DNA of 64,000 bases, taken from positions 124,001-188,000 of the forward strand of contig NZ_JARDUB010000003.1 of NCBI RefSeq assembly GCF_029360665.1, in the 5' to 3' direction. The notes beneath the pieces are model-generated. The model was not told where the DNA came from, ran no database searches, and saw only the letters and a list, made by a program, of their open reading frames with translations. The position numbers and the translations under genes were made by a program. Source of the DNA: Eudoraea chungangensis (GTDB lineage: Bacteria; Bacteroidota; Bacteroidia; Flavobacteriales; Flavobacteriaceae). This document shows, one piece after another, positions 1 to 7,833 of this stretch. The stretch's first letter is position 1. Each line of letters opens with the position of its first letter.

Positions 1-1
1 G

Positions 2-469
2 ACAAAACACGAAAGAAATGTAGCCTCAATAATACATGCGTCTACACTGAGCAAGTACTTTATTCCCTTTGGAAATATTATAATACCTCTGGTTCTGTGG
101 ACTGCAAATAAAAATGAACAGCGCTTTGTAGATTACAGCGGGAAACAGGCCTTAAATTTTCAAATTAGCCTCTTACTGTATTCTGCAGTTTTAGGAATTC
201 TTTCTGTACCCTTGTTATTTGGTTTTATCCCAAATATTTTCGAAGGTGGTCTTTTACATTTAAATGATTTCAATCAGTTCAACAATGTAGATTTTCACTT
301 TTCAAGCGATTACTTCAATATTCGGAAACTGCTTTGGCCAGCAGGCATTGCAGGAATCCTGCAAGTAGCGCTTTTTATTATCAATATAGTTTATACTATC
401 CTGGCAACCTTAAGGACTAACGAAGGGGAATATTTCAAATATCCTCTGACCATAAAATTTATTAAATAA
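2..469 (+). CDS. DUF4870 domain membrane protein, 5' end cut by window
   Basis: The open frame runs in from the left edge, so the true start is outside the window. The visible 155 residues read like DUF4870 (Tic20-like) proteins. There is an N-terminal stretch with a polar loop (KNEQRFVDYSGKQALNFQ), which is the usual signature between the first two membrane helices, and hydrophobic segments at about 15-33, 53-75 and 115-140 of the visible part. It is a small integral membrane protein whose function in the family is unknown. It lies upstream of a PadR/PspC pair; in Bacteroidota these small membrane families often cluster, so a shared envelope role is possible but is only inferred. Confidence 0.75.
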   Translation, partial: TKHERNVASIIHASTLSKYFIPFGNIIIPLVLWTANKNEQRFVDYSGKQALNFQISLLLYSAVLGILSVPLLFGFIPNIFEGGLLHLNDFNQFNNVDFHFSSDYFNIRKLLWPAGIAGILQVALFIINIVYTILATLRTNEGEYFKYPLTIKFIK

Positions 470-633
470 AAATATAGACCCTAATTACTACAGCCCTAAT
501 CAAGCTGTGAATATTTACAAATCCATAAAAAGAGTTTATTTATCAATCAAAATGAAAAGCAAAAAACGAACAGTTAATCAAGTGTTGAAATAGAAGCCAA
601 CAAGCGGACCAGCACCAATAGAAAAATGACATT

Positions 634-969
634 ATGAATATAGAAAACACAAAGGCGCAAATGCGTAAAGGAGTTCTGGAGTATTGCATCCTATCTATTT
701 TGGAAGGAGACGACAAGTACGCTTCAGAAATTCTTGGAACGCTCAAAGACGCAAAGATGTTAGTAGTAGAGGGAACCATTTATCCCCTTTTAACTCGGCT
801 CAAAAATGCAGGTCTTTTAAACTACCGCTGGGAAGAATCTACATCAGGACCCCCTCGTAAGTACTACGGTTTAACAGAAACCGGAAAAGTATTTCTCAAA
901 GAATTAGACACAACATGGGACGAACTCCGAGGAGCAGTCAATTTAGTTACCAATGCTAAAAACAACTAA
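634..969 (+). CDS. PadR family transcriptional regulator
   Basis: This 111-residue protein fits the short PadR-s2 class. A winged helix-turn-helix fills residues 10-95, with the family-typical GVLEYCILSIL opening, the EGTIYPLLTRLKNAGLL recognition segment and the GPPRKYYGLTETG wing. Such proteins are dimeric repressors that often respond to membrane stress or small ligands. It ends 2 bases before the PspC-domain gene, so the two are almost certainly co-transcribed, as is common for PadR-PspC pairs in Bacteroidota. The likely target is its own operon, but no operator was identified in the upstream 160 bases. Confidence 0.92.
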   Translation: MNIENTKAQMRKGVLEYCILSILEGDDKYASEILGTLKDAKMLVVEGTIYPLLTRLKNAGLLNYRWEESTSGPPRKYYGLTETGKVFLKELDTTWDELRGAVNLVTNAKNN

Positions 970-971
970 CA

Positions 972-2771
972 ATGAATAAGACAGTAAATATAAATCTAGC
1001 AAACATACTTTTTCATATCGATGAGAAAGCATTTAATAAACTACAACGCTACCTGGAATCGATAAAAAGATCTTTTTCTGGCACAGCGGGAAGCGATGAA
1101 ATTATTGCGGATATAGAAGCCAGAATTGCCGAATTATTCCAAGAAAAAATGGAAAACGACAGGCAAGTGATAACGCTAAAAGAGGTGGATGAAGTAATAG
1201 GCGTAATGGGACAGCCTGAAGACTACATGGTAGACGAGGACATCTTTGAAGATGAACCAAGAAAACATACCGAACCTTCAAGAAAAGGAAAGAAACTTTA
1301 TCGAGATATAGACAGTAAGTATATTGGTGGGGTATGTGCTGGCCTGGAACACTATTTAGGTATAGATTCCCTTTGGATAAGACTAATTTTCATACTTCTA
1401 GCGCTCTTTACAGGCTTTGGCTTTATTGCTTACATTCTTCTTTGGATTCTAGTTCCAGAGGCTGCGAGTACTTCTCAAAAACTGGATATGAAAGGCGAAC
1501 CAGTGAATATAAGCAATATCGAAAGAAAGGTTAAGGAAGGCTTCGATGATGTCGCTGATAAAGTAAAGAGTGTAGACTATGAGAAAGTAGGCAACAAGGT
1601 TAAAAGCGGCGGAAAGACCTTTTTTGACACTTTGGGCGATATCATTATGTTTTTCTTTAAGGTTGTTGGGAAATTCATTGGAATATTGTTGATTATTATT
1701 GGCGCAGCTACACTAATTGGACTTTTTATAGGCTTATTCACCGTAGGTGTTTTAGATATTGTACATATCCCTGGGATAGACTTTTATGATATGGTTAATT
1801 CTACCTCTGCCCCTGTTTGGCTGGTATCCCTTCTTGCGTTTTTTGCTGTGGGTATCCCTTTCTTTTTCCTATTATACCTGGGATTAAAGATCTTGGTTAA
1901 CAACCTTAAATCTATAGGAAACATAGCAAAATTCTCCCTATTAGGCCTATGGTTGCTCTCTGTTATTGGACTGAGTGTCTTAGGAATTCAGCAAGCCAGT
2001 TCTCATGCCTATAATGGAACTACAACAATCAAGGAAGATCTTGTTTTTGCCTCTGAGTTAGATACCTTACACGTTAGACTGAACAGCAGTGATTACTACG
2101 ACAGCCAAGAAAACATTGGAATAGACGGAATGACGGTTACCTACGACGATCAAGACGGGAAAATCCTTTTTTCAGATGATGTTATAGTAAACTTTAAGAG
2201 ATCTGAAGACAGCATTAGTCGTATTCAAATACGAAAAGACGCAAATGGCGGTTCCTTTGAATCTGCCAAAGAACGTTCTCAACAAATAAATTATGAATAT
2301 TCCCAAGAAGGTAACACTTTAAAACTAAACGATTTTTTGACTACTGCAGCCAAAAATAAAGTTAGAGATCAGGAAGTTCGTATTACCGTATTTGTTCCTG
2401 AAAATACAGTTTTGACCTTAGATGAATCCCTAAAATACCATATTGGAAGAGCTACCAAGTATGATAAGGATATTTCCAGGTTCGATTTAATTAAATACCA
2501 ATGGACTATGCAGAATAACGGAATTCTTGAATGTATAGATTGCCCATTAATTATGGATAAAACCAGAGAAAACGGTCATATAAAAATAGATGAAAATGGC
2601 ATTGATATAGATATTGAGGACAATGGCGAAAAATTTAAAATGAAAATAGACGAAGACGGTGTACAAATAAAAAATGAAGATGGTGTTGATATAAATTTAC
2701 AGGATGATGGGGAATCCTTCAAAATGAATATTGATGAAAATGGCGTTGAAATTAAAAATAATAAATCCTAA
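972..2771 (+). CDS. PspC domain-containing membrane protein
   Basis: A 599-residue protein. Residues 1-95 form a cytoplasmic region with a charged helical segment. A PspC domain follows at about 107-165 (KKLYRDIDSKYIGGVCAGLEHYLG then a membrane helix). More membrane segments lie near 220-260, 285-310 and 320-340. The C-terminal 250 residues look soluble, like the putative auto-transporter adhesin/head-GIN-associated tails of other Bacteroidota PspC proteins. The extreme C-terminus holds two copies of an exact-length 28-residue acidic repeat (541-568 and 569-596). PspC proteins sense envelope stress in proteobacteria; that role is inferred here. It is paired with the PadR regulator upstream, and a head-GIN lipoprotein follows. 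Confidence 0.88.
   Translation: MNKTVNINLANILFHIDEKAFNKLQRYLESIKRSFSGTAGSDEIIADIEARIAELFQEKMENDRQVITLKEVDEVIGVMGQPEDYMVDEDIFEDEPRKHTEPSRKGKKLYRDIDSKYIGGVCAGLEHYLGIDSLWIRLIFILLALFTGFGFIAYILLWILVPEAASTSQKLDMKGEPVNISNIERKVKEGFDDVADKVKSVDYEKVGNKVKSGGKTFFDTLGDIIMFFFKVVGKFIGILLIIIGAATLIGLFIGLFTVGVLDIVHIPGIDFYDMVNSTSAPVWLVSLLAFFAVGIPFFFLLYLGLKILVNNLKSIGNIAKFSLLGLWLLSVIGLSVLGIQQASSHAYNGTTTIKEDLVFASELDTLHVRLNSSDYYDSQENIGIDGMTVTYDDQDGKILFSDDVIVNFKRSEDSISRIQIRKDANGGSFESAKERSQQINYEYSQEGNTLKLNDFLTTAAKNKVRDQEVRITVFVPENTVLTLDESLKYHIGRATKYDKDISRFDLIKYQWTMQNNGILECIDCPLIMDKTRENGHIKIDENGIDIDIEDNGEKFKMKIDEDGVQIKNEDGVDINLQDDGESFKMNIDENGVEIKNNKS
2592..2759 (+). repeat. Two 84-bp in-frame tandem repeats in the PspC gene
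   Basis: Two consecutive 28-codon units (2592-2675 and 2676-2759) encode acidic segments of the form ENGIDIDIEDNGEKFKMKID and EDGVDINLQDDGESFKMNID, both ending in a GV-EIKN/GV-QIKN-like tail. The units are diverged at the DNA level, so the duplication is old. Confidence 0.75.
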
Positions 2772-2808
2772 CTAGGAATTACAGCTCATCCTAAACATTA
2801 AACAATTG

Positions 2809-2824
2809 GGTAACAAAAGTTACC
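2809..2824. promoter_or_regulatory. Inverted repeat GGTAAC-AAAA-GTTACC, putative operator
   Basis: Six-base arms GGTAAC and GTTACC are perfectly inverted around AAAA. No U-tract follows, so it does not look like a terminator. It lies 87 bases before the head-GIN start codon, and a CACTTTTG box (2844-2851, one mismatch to TAnnTTTG) follows 20 bases after the arm. The same core and layout precede four sulfur-oxidation units in this window. Confidence 0.55.
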
Positions 2825-2910
2825 TCATTCATTAAAAATAAATCACTTTTGAATCACTAAATATTAATCATTAATCCGATCTAAATCGGTCAACAAAAAA
2901 AACGAAAATC

Positions 2911-3633
2911 ATGACAACTTTAGCTAGAATTACCATCGCATTTATTTTGGCGCTATTTTTATCCTCCTGTGCCTTTGATATAGACTTTGGGCAAGGTGTA
3001 AAAGGCAATGGAGCCGTTACCACAGATGAAAGACCAATTACAGGAGAATTTACCGTTGTATCTGCAGCAGAAGGTTTGGATGTTTATGTTACCCAAGCCC
3101 CTGAATTTGAAATAAGAGTAGAGGCAGACGAAAATGTAATTGATTTAATTGCCACAGATATTAAGGGCGACAAACTTAAAATTCATTGTACTCAAAATAT
3201 TGGCAGAGCCACTAAAAAAATATTTGTTACACTACCTGAAATTACTGGTTTATATGCTTCTTCCGGGGCAGATTTGGTAGCCAACGGTATCATTGAAGCA
3301 GACAAAATTACACTTAATGCCAGCAGTGGCTCTGACCTTAACGCTGAAATCATGGCCGACGAAGCCAATGCAGATACCAGTAGCGGTGCCGATATGAGAC
3401 TAAGTGGGGAAGCAATTTCTTTACAAGCTAGCGCAAGCAGTGGAGCAGGTATAAATGCTAAAAACCTGATAGTTCAAAACTGTAAGGCCAATGCTAGTAG
3501 TGGGGCAGATATCTCTGTAAATGTAAGCGAATCTCTGGTTGCCGATGCCAGTAGTGGTGCTGATATTAGATATACCGGAGAGGCAAGTATACAAGCCAAA
3601 AATTCTGTTTCTGGAAGTGTAAGAAAAAACTAG
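2911..3633 (+). CDS. Head-GIN domain (DUF2807) lipoprotein
   Basis: A 240-residue protein with a lipoprotein signal (LFLSSC, Cys20). It is followed by a DUF2807 'head-GIN/putative auto-transporter adhesin' domain filling the rest. The domain opens with VSAAEGLDVYVTQAPEFEIRVEAD, the usual 'phi-G-phi-x-V-x-V-x-Q' start. It then shows at least five recurring (A/S)SSG(A/S)D turns at roughly 16-24 residue spacing, as expected for a right-handed beta-helix with one turn per rung. The family is abundant in Bacteroidota and its role is unknown; an envelope or surface location is inferred from the lipobox. It sits 139 bases after the PspC gene with its own promoter-like region. Confidence 0.9.
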   Translation: MTTLARITIAFILALFLSSCAFDIDFGQGVKGNGAVTTDERPITGEFTVVSAAEGLDVYVTQAPEFEIRVEADENVIDLIATDIKGDKLKIHCTQNIGRATKKIFVTLPEITGLYASSGADLVANGIIEADKITLNASSGSDLNAEIMADEANADTSSGADMRLSGEAISLQASASSGAGINAKNLIVQNCKANASSGADISVNVSESLVADASSGADIRYTGEASIQAKNSVSGSVRKN

Positions 3634-3668
3634 CTCTCTTTGCTTTAAACCTAGACCCTTTATCTTAA

Positions 3669-3698
3669 TAACCCTGGTAATCATGCCAGGGTTTTTTA
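3669..3698 (+). terminator. Intrinsic terminator after head-GIN gene
   Basis: Stem ACCCTGG (3671-3677) pairs with CCAGGGT (3686-3692) around an 8-base loop, followed by six T. It decides the start of the next gene, because an upstream in-frame ATG at 3683 falls inside this hairpin. Confidence 0.85.
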
Positions 3699-3745
3699 AT
3701 GGAGGTCAATTGGATTTATTTATATTAGCTTTAAAGAAAAAAATA

Positions 3746-4759
3746 ATGCAACTTACCTTAAAAAAATACGTCTTACAGCTAAGACATACTTTTAGTATTT
3801 CCAGAGAGTCACACGATTTTCAAAACACATTAATTATAAGTCTAACCGAAGGAACTCAAACTGGTTATGGTGAAGCTACTTCTAATCCGTATTATGGGAT
3901 AAGTTGTGAGGGTATGATGGAAGAAATTGAACAGATTCGGGATAAAATTGAAGCACATAATTTTATTTCACCACATACCTTTTATGATTTTCTTTCCAAA
4001 GAAAACCTCAGTAACTTTTCGCGCTGTGCATTAGACCTAGCGGCCCATGACTTATTTGGAAAATTAAAAGGAAAACCACTCTATGAAATTTGGGGTACAA
4101 ATAAGAGTAATTATCCCATAACCAATTATACTATAGGCTTAGATTCTCCGGCAAAAATGGTTTCTAAGATTAAAGAAAAAGTTTGGCCTATTTATAAAAT
4201 TAAGTTAGGCACCGAAGATGATGTAGCCATTATTAGAGAACTAAGAAAGCATACAGATGCCGTCTTTCGTATCGATGCCAATTGCGCGTGGTCTGTTAAA
4301 GAAACCATAGAAAATGCTCCCTTACTAAAGACATTAGGCGTTGAATTCTTAGAACAGCCCCTGAGGGCAGATGATTGGGAAGGTATGGAACAGGTATTGC
4401 ACGCAAGTGTATTGCCCGTAATAGCGGATGAGAGCTGTATTGTTAAAGAAGATGTTGCAAAATGTGCACTACATTTTAATGGAATAAATATAAAACTTAC
4501 CAAATGTGGAGGACTTACCCCAGCTTTAAAAATGATAAAAGAGGCTAAAGCGTTAGAGCTTAAGGTGATGGTAGGATGCATGACAGAGTCTACTGTAGGA
4601 ATATCAGCTATTGCACAGCTTTTACCGCAACTAGACTACGTTGACATGGATGGAGCTATGCTTTTAAAAGAAGATATAGCTACCGGAGTAAAAATTGAAG
4701 AAAATGGAGAAGTAATATTTCCAAGACTAGATGGAAGCGGAATAAGCCTTGTAGGATGA
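3746..4759 (+). CDS. Dipeptide epimerase (L-Ala-D/L-Glu type, enolase superfamily)
   Basis: A 337-residue enolase-superfamily protein of the muconate lactonizing subgroup. The expected residues are in order: the catalytic KxK (YKIKLG, K151/K153), metal ligands in RIDANCAW, EQPL and DESC, and the second acid/base lysine in NIKLTKCGG (K250). This set fits dipeptide epimerases that interconvert L-Ala-D-Glu and L-Ala-L-Glu in murein peptide recycling, although related family members act on other dipeptides. An ATG at 3683 would add 21 residues but lies inside the preceding terminator, so the start at 3746 (MQLTLKKYVL) is chosen. The stop overlaps the next start (ATGA), so the two are translationally coupled. 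Confidence 0.88.
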   Translation: MQLTLKKYVLQLRHTFSISRESHDFQNTLIISLTEGTQTGYGEATSNPYYGISCEGMMEEIEQIRDKIEAHNFISPHTFYDFLSKENLSNFSRCALDLAAHDLFGKLKGKPLYEIWGTNKSNYPITNYTIGLDSPAKMVSKIKEKVWPIYKIKLGTEDDVAIIRELRKHTDAVFRIDANCAWSVKETIENAPLLKTLGVEFLEQPLRADDWEGMEQVLHASVLPVIADESCIVKEDVAKCALHFNGINIKLTKCGGLTPALKMIKEAKALELKVMVGCMTESTVGISAIAQLLPQLDYVDMDGAMLLKEDIATGVKIEENGEVIFPRLDGSGISLVG

Positions 4760-5817
4760 ATATAAGTATAGATTCTTTCCCGGGCAGAAAGATTACTTAC
4801 AACTTAAAAACCTTTCTGTATTTTGGTGGAACTGCCTATCTGGGTGTGCAAACGGATGTCTTTTTTCAAAAAAAATATATCGCCAACTTGCAGAAATACG
4901 GAACTAATTACGGGGCTTCAAGGATTTCTAACATCAAAATAACACTTTACGAAAAGGCAGAAGAAATGTTAGCTACATGGACCGGAGCGGAGAAGGCCAT
5001 GACCGTTTCTTCTGGCTATTTAGCCGGTCAATTACTGAGTGCCTTCTATGCCTCCACCAAGTATAGACTTTACTATTTACCTGGCACTCACTCGGCTCTG
5101 ATTCGAGGTAAAATAGATTCTTATAAAACAATCCATTATTTGAATGAAACGCTAAGAAGTCAATTAAAATTAGATCCTTATCGAACTCCGGTGGTATTTT
5201 TAGATTCTATTGATTTTAACGGTAGTAATTACCCTAATTTTGAATCTTTAAAATTACTCCCTCTTCATAAATGTGTACTTATCGTTGATGATTCGCATGG
5301 CATGGGAATAATTGGCCTAAACGGAGCAGGCATTTATAAAAAGATATATTCTTATAACCCAAAAGAACTTCTTGTCTCTTGTTCTTTAGGCAAAGCTTTG
5401 GGAATTGACGGGGGTGCCATTTTTGGGAATAAAAGTACTTTACAGGCTTTAAGGCATACCGCTACTTTTACTGGGGCTTCCCCTGCCGCCGCTGCTGCTC
5501 TGGCTACTCTAACTGAATCCATTAGTCTTTATGAGAAAAAAAGAATTCGTCTTCAAAGGAACATAAAACTATTTTTAAAAGGAATTAAACAAAAGGATCA
5601 CTTTACCTACATAGAAGATTTCCCTGCATATTCCTTTACAAATGAATCCCTTGTTTCATATTTGGCTACTCATGGCATTATTGTCTCCCATTTTGAGTAT
5701 CCTGATGCATCAAACAGCTTGAAGAGTAGAATAGTCTTAAGTGCATCACATAAGAAAAAAGATATCTCCCAACTCTGCCATTGTATAAATGAATATTTTG
5801 AGCAAGAACACAATTAA
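4756..5817 (+). CDS. BioF/Kbl-like PLP-dependent aminotransferase class I/II
   Basis: A 353-residue fold-type I PLP enzyme resembling the alpha-oxoamine synthases (8-amino-7-oxononanoate synthase, 2-amino-3-ketobutyrate CoA ligase). Visible hallmarks are TNYGASRISN near the N-terminus, VDDSHGMG (D178-H181) and the PLP lysine in SCSLGKALGIDGG (K213). It is slightly shorter than typical BioF (about 385) and no biotin genes are nearby, so a biotin role is unlikely. The 4-base overlap with the dipeptide epimerase suggests a linked pathway, perhaps amino acid or peptide metabolism. The substrate cannot be read from the sequence. Confidence 0.82.
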   Translation: MNISIDSFPGRKITYNLKTFLYFGGTAYLGVQTDVFFQKKYIANLQKYGTNYGASRISNIKITLYEKAEEMLATWTGAEKAMTVSSGYLAGQLLSAFYASTKYRLYYLPGTHSALIRGKIDSYKTIHYLNETLRSQLKLDPYRTPVVFLDSIDFNGSNYPNFESLKLLPLHKCVLIVDDSHGMGIIGLNGAGIYKKIYSYNPKELLVSCSLGKALGIDGGAIFGNKSTLQALRHTATFTGASPAAAAALATLTESISLYEKKRIRLQRNIKLFLKGIKQKDHFTYIEDFPAYSFTNESLVSYLATHGIIVSHFEYPDASNSLKSRIVLSASHKKKDISQLCHCINEYFEQEHN

Positions 5818-5859
5818 ATCGGTATTCATAAATCCATAAATTTTTAGCTATAATCTTGC

Positions 5860-5895
5860 ATATCTTTTAAAAAAAAGTTGTAACTTTTAAGATAT
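5860..5895. repeat. Nested inverted repeat
   Basis: Outer arms ATATCTT (5860-5866) and AAGATAT (5889-5895) enclose inner arms AAAAGTT (5873-5879) and AACTTTT (5882-5888) around GT, with six unpaired bases on the left. It lies between the PLP-enzyme stop and the start at 5925. It could be a weak terminator of the former or an operator of the latter; the low-complexity AT content makes chance possible. Confidence 0.35.
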
Positions 5896-5924
5896 AATTA
5901 AGATTAATCATAAAGCACTAAGCC

Positions 5925-6371
5925 ATGAAAAAAATACTTGGATTGGTTTTATTGATGGTTGTTCTAACTATTTCTACAGCAACTATCTCTTCAAAACCGA
6001 GCACGATGCATACAATGGAAGGTACCTGGGAACTCCAGAACTTTTATAGTTATGACGGAGAGGATATCATTGATACCGTTCTCATACAAAATGGGTATAG
6101 ACAGGTAAAAATGTATTATAATGGAAGGGTAATGTGGTCTAGAACTGACCCAAATGATACTATAGGCAGGTTTGGTTTTGGTTCCTATCGCATAACGGAT
6201 ACAGAGTTGATTGAAACCATTGAATATGGCGATTATGGAATGATGCAAGCTCTGGATACGCTAAGAAATTTTACATTTGAGCTGAGGCTTAAAGACGATA
6301 ACTACAGTCAGATTTTCTTAGATTCCGACGGAGGAAGAACGTTTTCTGAAAACTACAAAAGAATCGACTAA
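5925..6371 (+). CDS. Small secreted protein, lipocalin-like fold possible
   Basis: A 148-residue protein with a clear signal peptide (MKKILGLVLLMVVL, cleavage near residue 22). The mature part begins MEGTWELQNFYSYDG, then alternating beta-strand-like segments such as YRQVKMYYNGRVMWSR and FGSYRITDTELIETIEYG, and ends DGGRTFSENYKRID. The 'G-T/S-W-x-L' start and calycin-like strand pattern resemble lipocalin-like/DUF4488 secreted proteins of Bacteroidota, but no family was identified with certainty. It has no obvious operon partner. A periplasmic or extracellular location is inferred. Confidence 0.7.
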   Translation: MKKILGLVLLMVVLTISTATISSKPSTMHTMEGTWELQNFYSYDGEDIIDTVLIQNGYRQVKMYYNGRVMWSRTDPNDTIGRFGFGSYRITDTELIETIEYGDYGMMQALDTLRNFTFELRLKDDNYSQIFLDSDGGRTFSENYKRID

Positions 6372-6387
6372 CTACATTCAAAAAACT

Positions 6388-6425
6388 AAAAAGGCCTCTA
6401 TTTAAATAGAGGCCTTTTTGCATTT
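6388..6425. terminator. Bidirectional intrinsic terminator
   Basis: A perfect 32-base palindrome (6388-6419) with arms AAAAAGGCCTCTATTT and its complement gives a GC-rich core flanked by A- and T-runs. It therefore ends both the secreted-protein gene on the + strand and trxB on the - strand, which converge here. Confidence 0.92.
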
Positions 6426-6436
6426 ATAATACTTCC

Positions 6437-7402
6437 TTACGAAACTTCTTCTGGAGCTTCTATTGTGGCTAAATAACGCTCTGCATCTAAAGCTGCCATA
6501 CAACCAGTTCCTGCCGCGGTAACCGCTTGTCTGTATTCTTTATCCTGTACATCACCGCTTGCAAATACTCCTGGCTTACTTGTCTTGGTAGACTTTCCGT
6601 GGGTTATTAAATACCCAGTATCATCCATTTCTAACTGTCCCACAAAAATATCGGTATTGGGTTTATGGCCAATTGCTACAAAAAAACCTGTAATAGCAAT
6701 CTCATCCTTCTCCCCTGTTTGATTATTTACTATGCGTAATCCTTCTACAACTTGTTCCCCAAGAACTTCATCCACTTCACTATTATATCGAAGCTCAATA
6801 TTCTCTAAACTATTAACTCTATGTTGCATAGCTTTAGAAGCTCTCATATGATCTTTTCTGACAAGCATGGTGACTTTCCTACAAATATTTGCCAGATAAG
6901 AAGCCTCCTCTGCAGCAGTATCGCCACCTCCCACAATTGCCACATCCTGGCCTTTGTAAAAGAAACCATCACAAACCGCACAGGCAGAGACACCACCACC
7001 ACGCAACCTTTGTTCACTAGGTATCCCAAGATACTTAGCCGTAGCACCAGTAGAGATAATTACGGTTTCCGCTTCCACCACCTTAGCGTCATCAATCGTA
7101 ACCTTATGAATCCCTCCTATTTCATCACTAAAATCAACCGATGTGGCCATACCTATTCGAACCTCTGTTCCGAATCGTTCGGCCTGTTGCTGCAGTTGAA
7201 CCATCATTGTAGGCCCATCTATTCCTTCTGGATAACCCGGGAAGTTATCCACCTCCGTAGTCGTAGTAAGTTGGCCTCCTGGCTCCATTCCAGTATACAT
7301 AATAGGCTTTAAGTCGGCTCTTGCCGCATAGATAGCCGCAGTATAACCCGCCGGACCAGAACCTAATATGAGTGTTTTAATACGTTCAATTTTTTCTGAC
7401 AT
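6437..7402 (-). CDS. trxB: Thioredoxin-disulfide reductase
   Basis: A 321-residue flavoprotein of the low-molecular-weight thioredoxin reductase family that uses NADPH to reduce thioredoxin in the cytoplasm. The FAD motif GSGPAGYTAAIYAARA, the redox-active CAVCDG, the NADPH motif GGGDTAAEEA and the C-terminal ASGDVQDKEYRQAVTAAGTGC are all present and in the right order. The start at MSEKIERIKTL is preferred to an ATG five codons earlier because family alignment begins there. It is a single gene facing away from the sulfur island across a 400-base gap, so its closeness to sulfur genes may be coincidental. Confidence 0.96.
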   Translation of the reverse strand: MSEKIERIKTLILGSGPAGYTAAIYAARADLKPIMYTGMEPGGQLTTTTEVDNFPGYPEGIDGPTMMVQLQQQAERFGTEVRIGMATSVDFSDEIGGIHKVTIDDAKVVEAETVIISTGATAKYLGIPSEQRLRGGGVSACAVCDGFFYKGQDVAIVGGGDTAAEEASYLANICRKVTMLVRKDHMRASKAMQHRVNSLENIELRYNSEVDEVLGEQVVEGLRIVNNQTGEKDEIAITGFFVAIGHKPNTDIFVGQLEMDDTGYLITHGKSTKTSKPGVFASGDVQDKEYRQAVTAAGTGCMAALDAERYLATIEAPEEVS

Positions 7403-7833
7403 AATCCAATTATTCAATAAAGTTTTAGACTATAAAAGTAGGATTTTCATACCAAACCTTACTTTAAAAGTTATCAAAAGTTTTTAGCCATGCGATAGAC
7501 CAAAAATAAGCTGTTATTTAAACTTAATTTTGCTTCTGTACCCCTTAAATTAATCAAAGAGCTAATGAGTATTATTGGTTTTGACTTCAGGTAATAAGCC
7601 TATTAATAACCATCTAAAATGACATAAACTCACTATTAGAACAATCAGAATGCTAGGCATAAAAGTATTTGTTTCAGCCAATCTACATCTCTAGATAAAT
7701 TGTGTACAACCTGTATTCAGGCCACAAGCTTCTTGGTTGTGATGCAGAACTATTTTATCCGCCGTAACAATTGTTACGGACTTTTGTCTGAATTAATTCC
7801 TATTTTAGAATATTAAAGTAAATCTTAGACCGT
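7403..7833. other. Divergent intergenic region between trxB and the sulfite dehydrogenase gene
   Basis: A gap of about 430 bases with no supported gene. Only the right end holds recognisable structure: the 18-bp palindrome at 7762-7779 and a TATTTTAG box at 7801-7808. In the remaining 350 bases I see no open frame with family resemblance, no hairpin with a T-run and no convincing promoter pair for trxB. Confidence 0.7.
7762..7779. promoter_or_regulatory. Perfect 18-bp palindrome, putative operator of soxC unit
   Basis: CCGTAACAATTGTTACGG reads identically on both strands; the core is GTAAC-AATT-GTTAC. It ends 54 bases before the soxC start codon, and a TATTTTAG box (7801-7808, one mismatch to TAnnTTTG) follows 23 bases after the core. 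The same core precedes tauE, the persulfide dioxygenase (one mismatch) and SQR. The arm-spacer-arm shape is like Crp/Fnr-type operators, but the regulator is not in the window. Confidence 0.75.

Noticed and set aside
212-469. Internal ATG as start of the DUF4870 gene
   Set aside because: The frame is open to the left edge, and the upstream residues carry the DUF4870 signature, so the gene is cut, not short.
3683-3745. Earlier ATG for the dipeptide epimerase
   Set aside because: It lies inside a strong terminator hairpin and adds residues not typical of the family.
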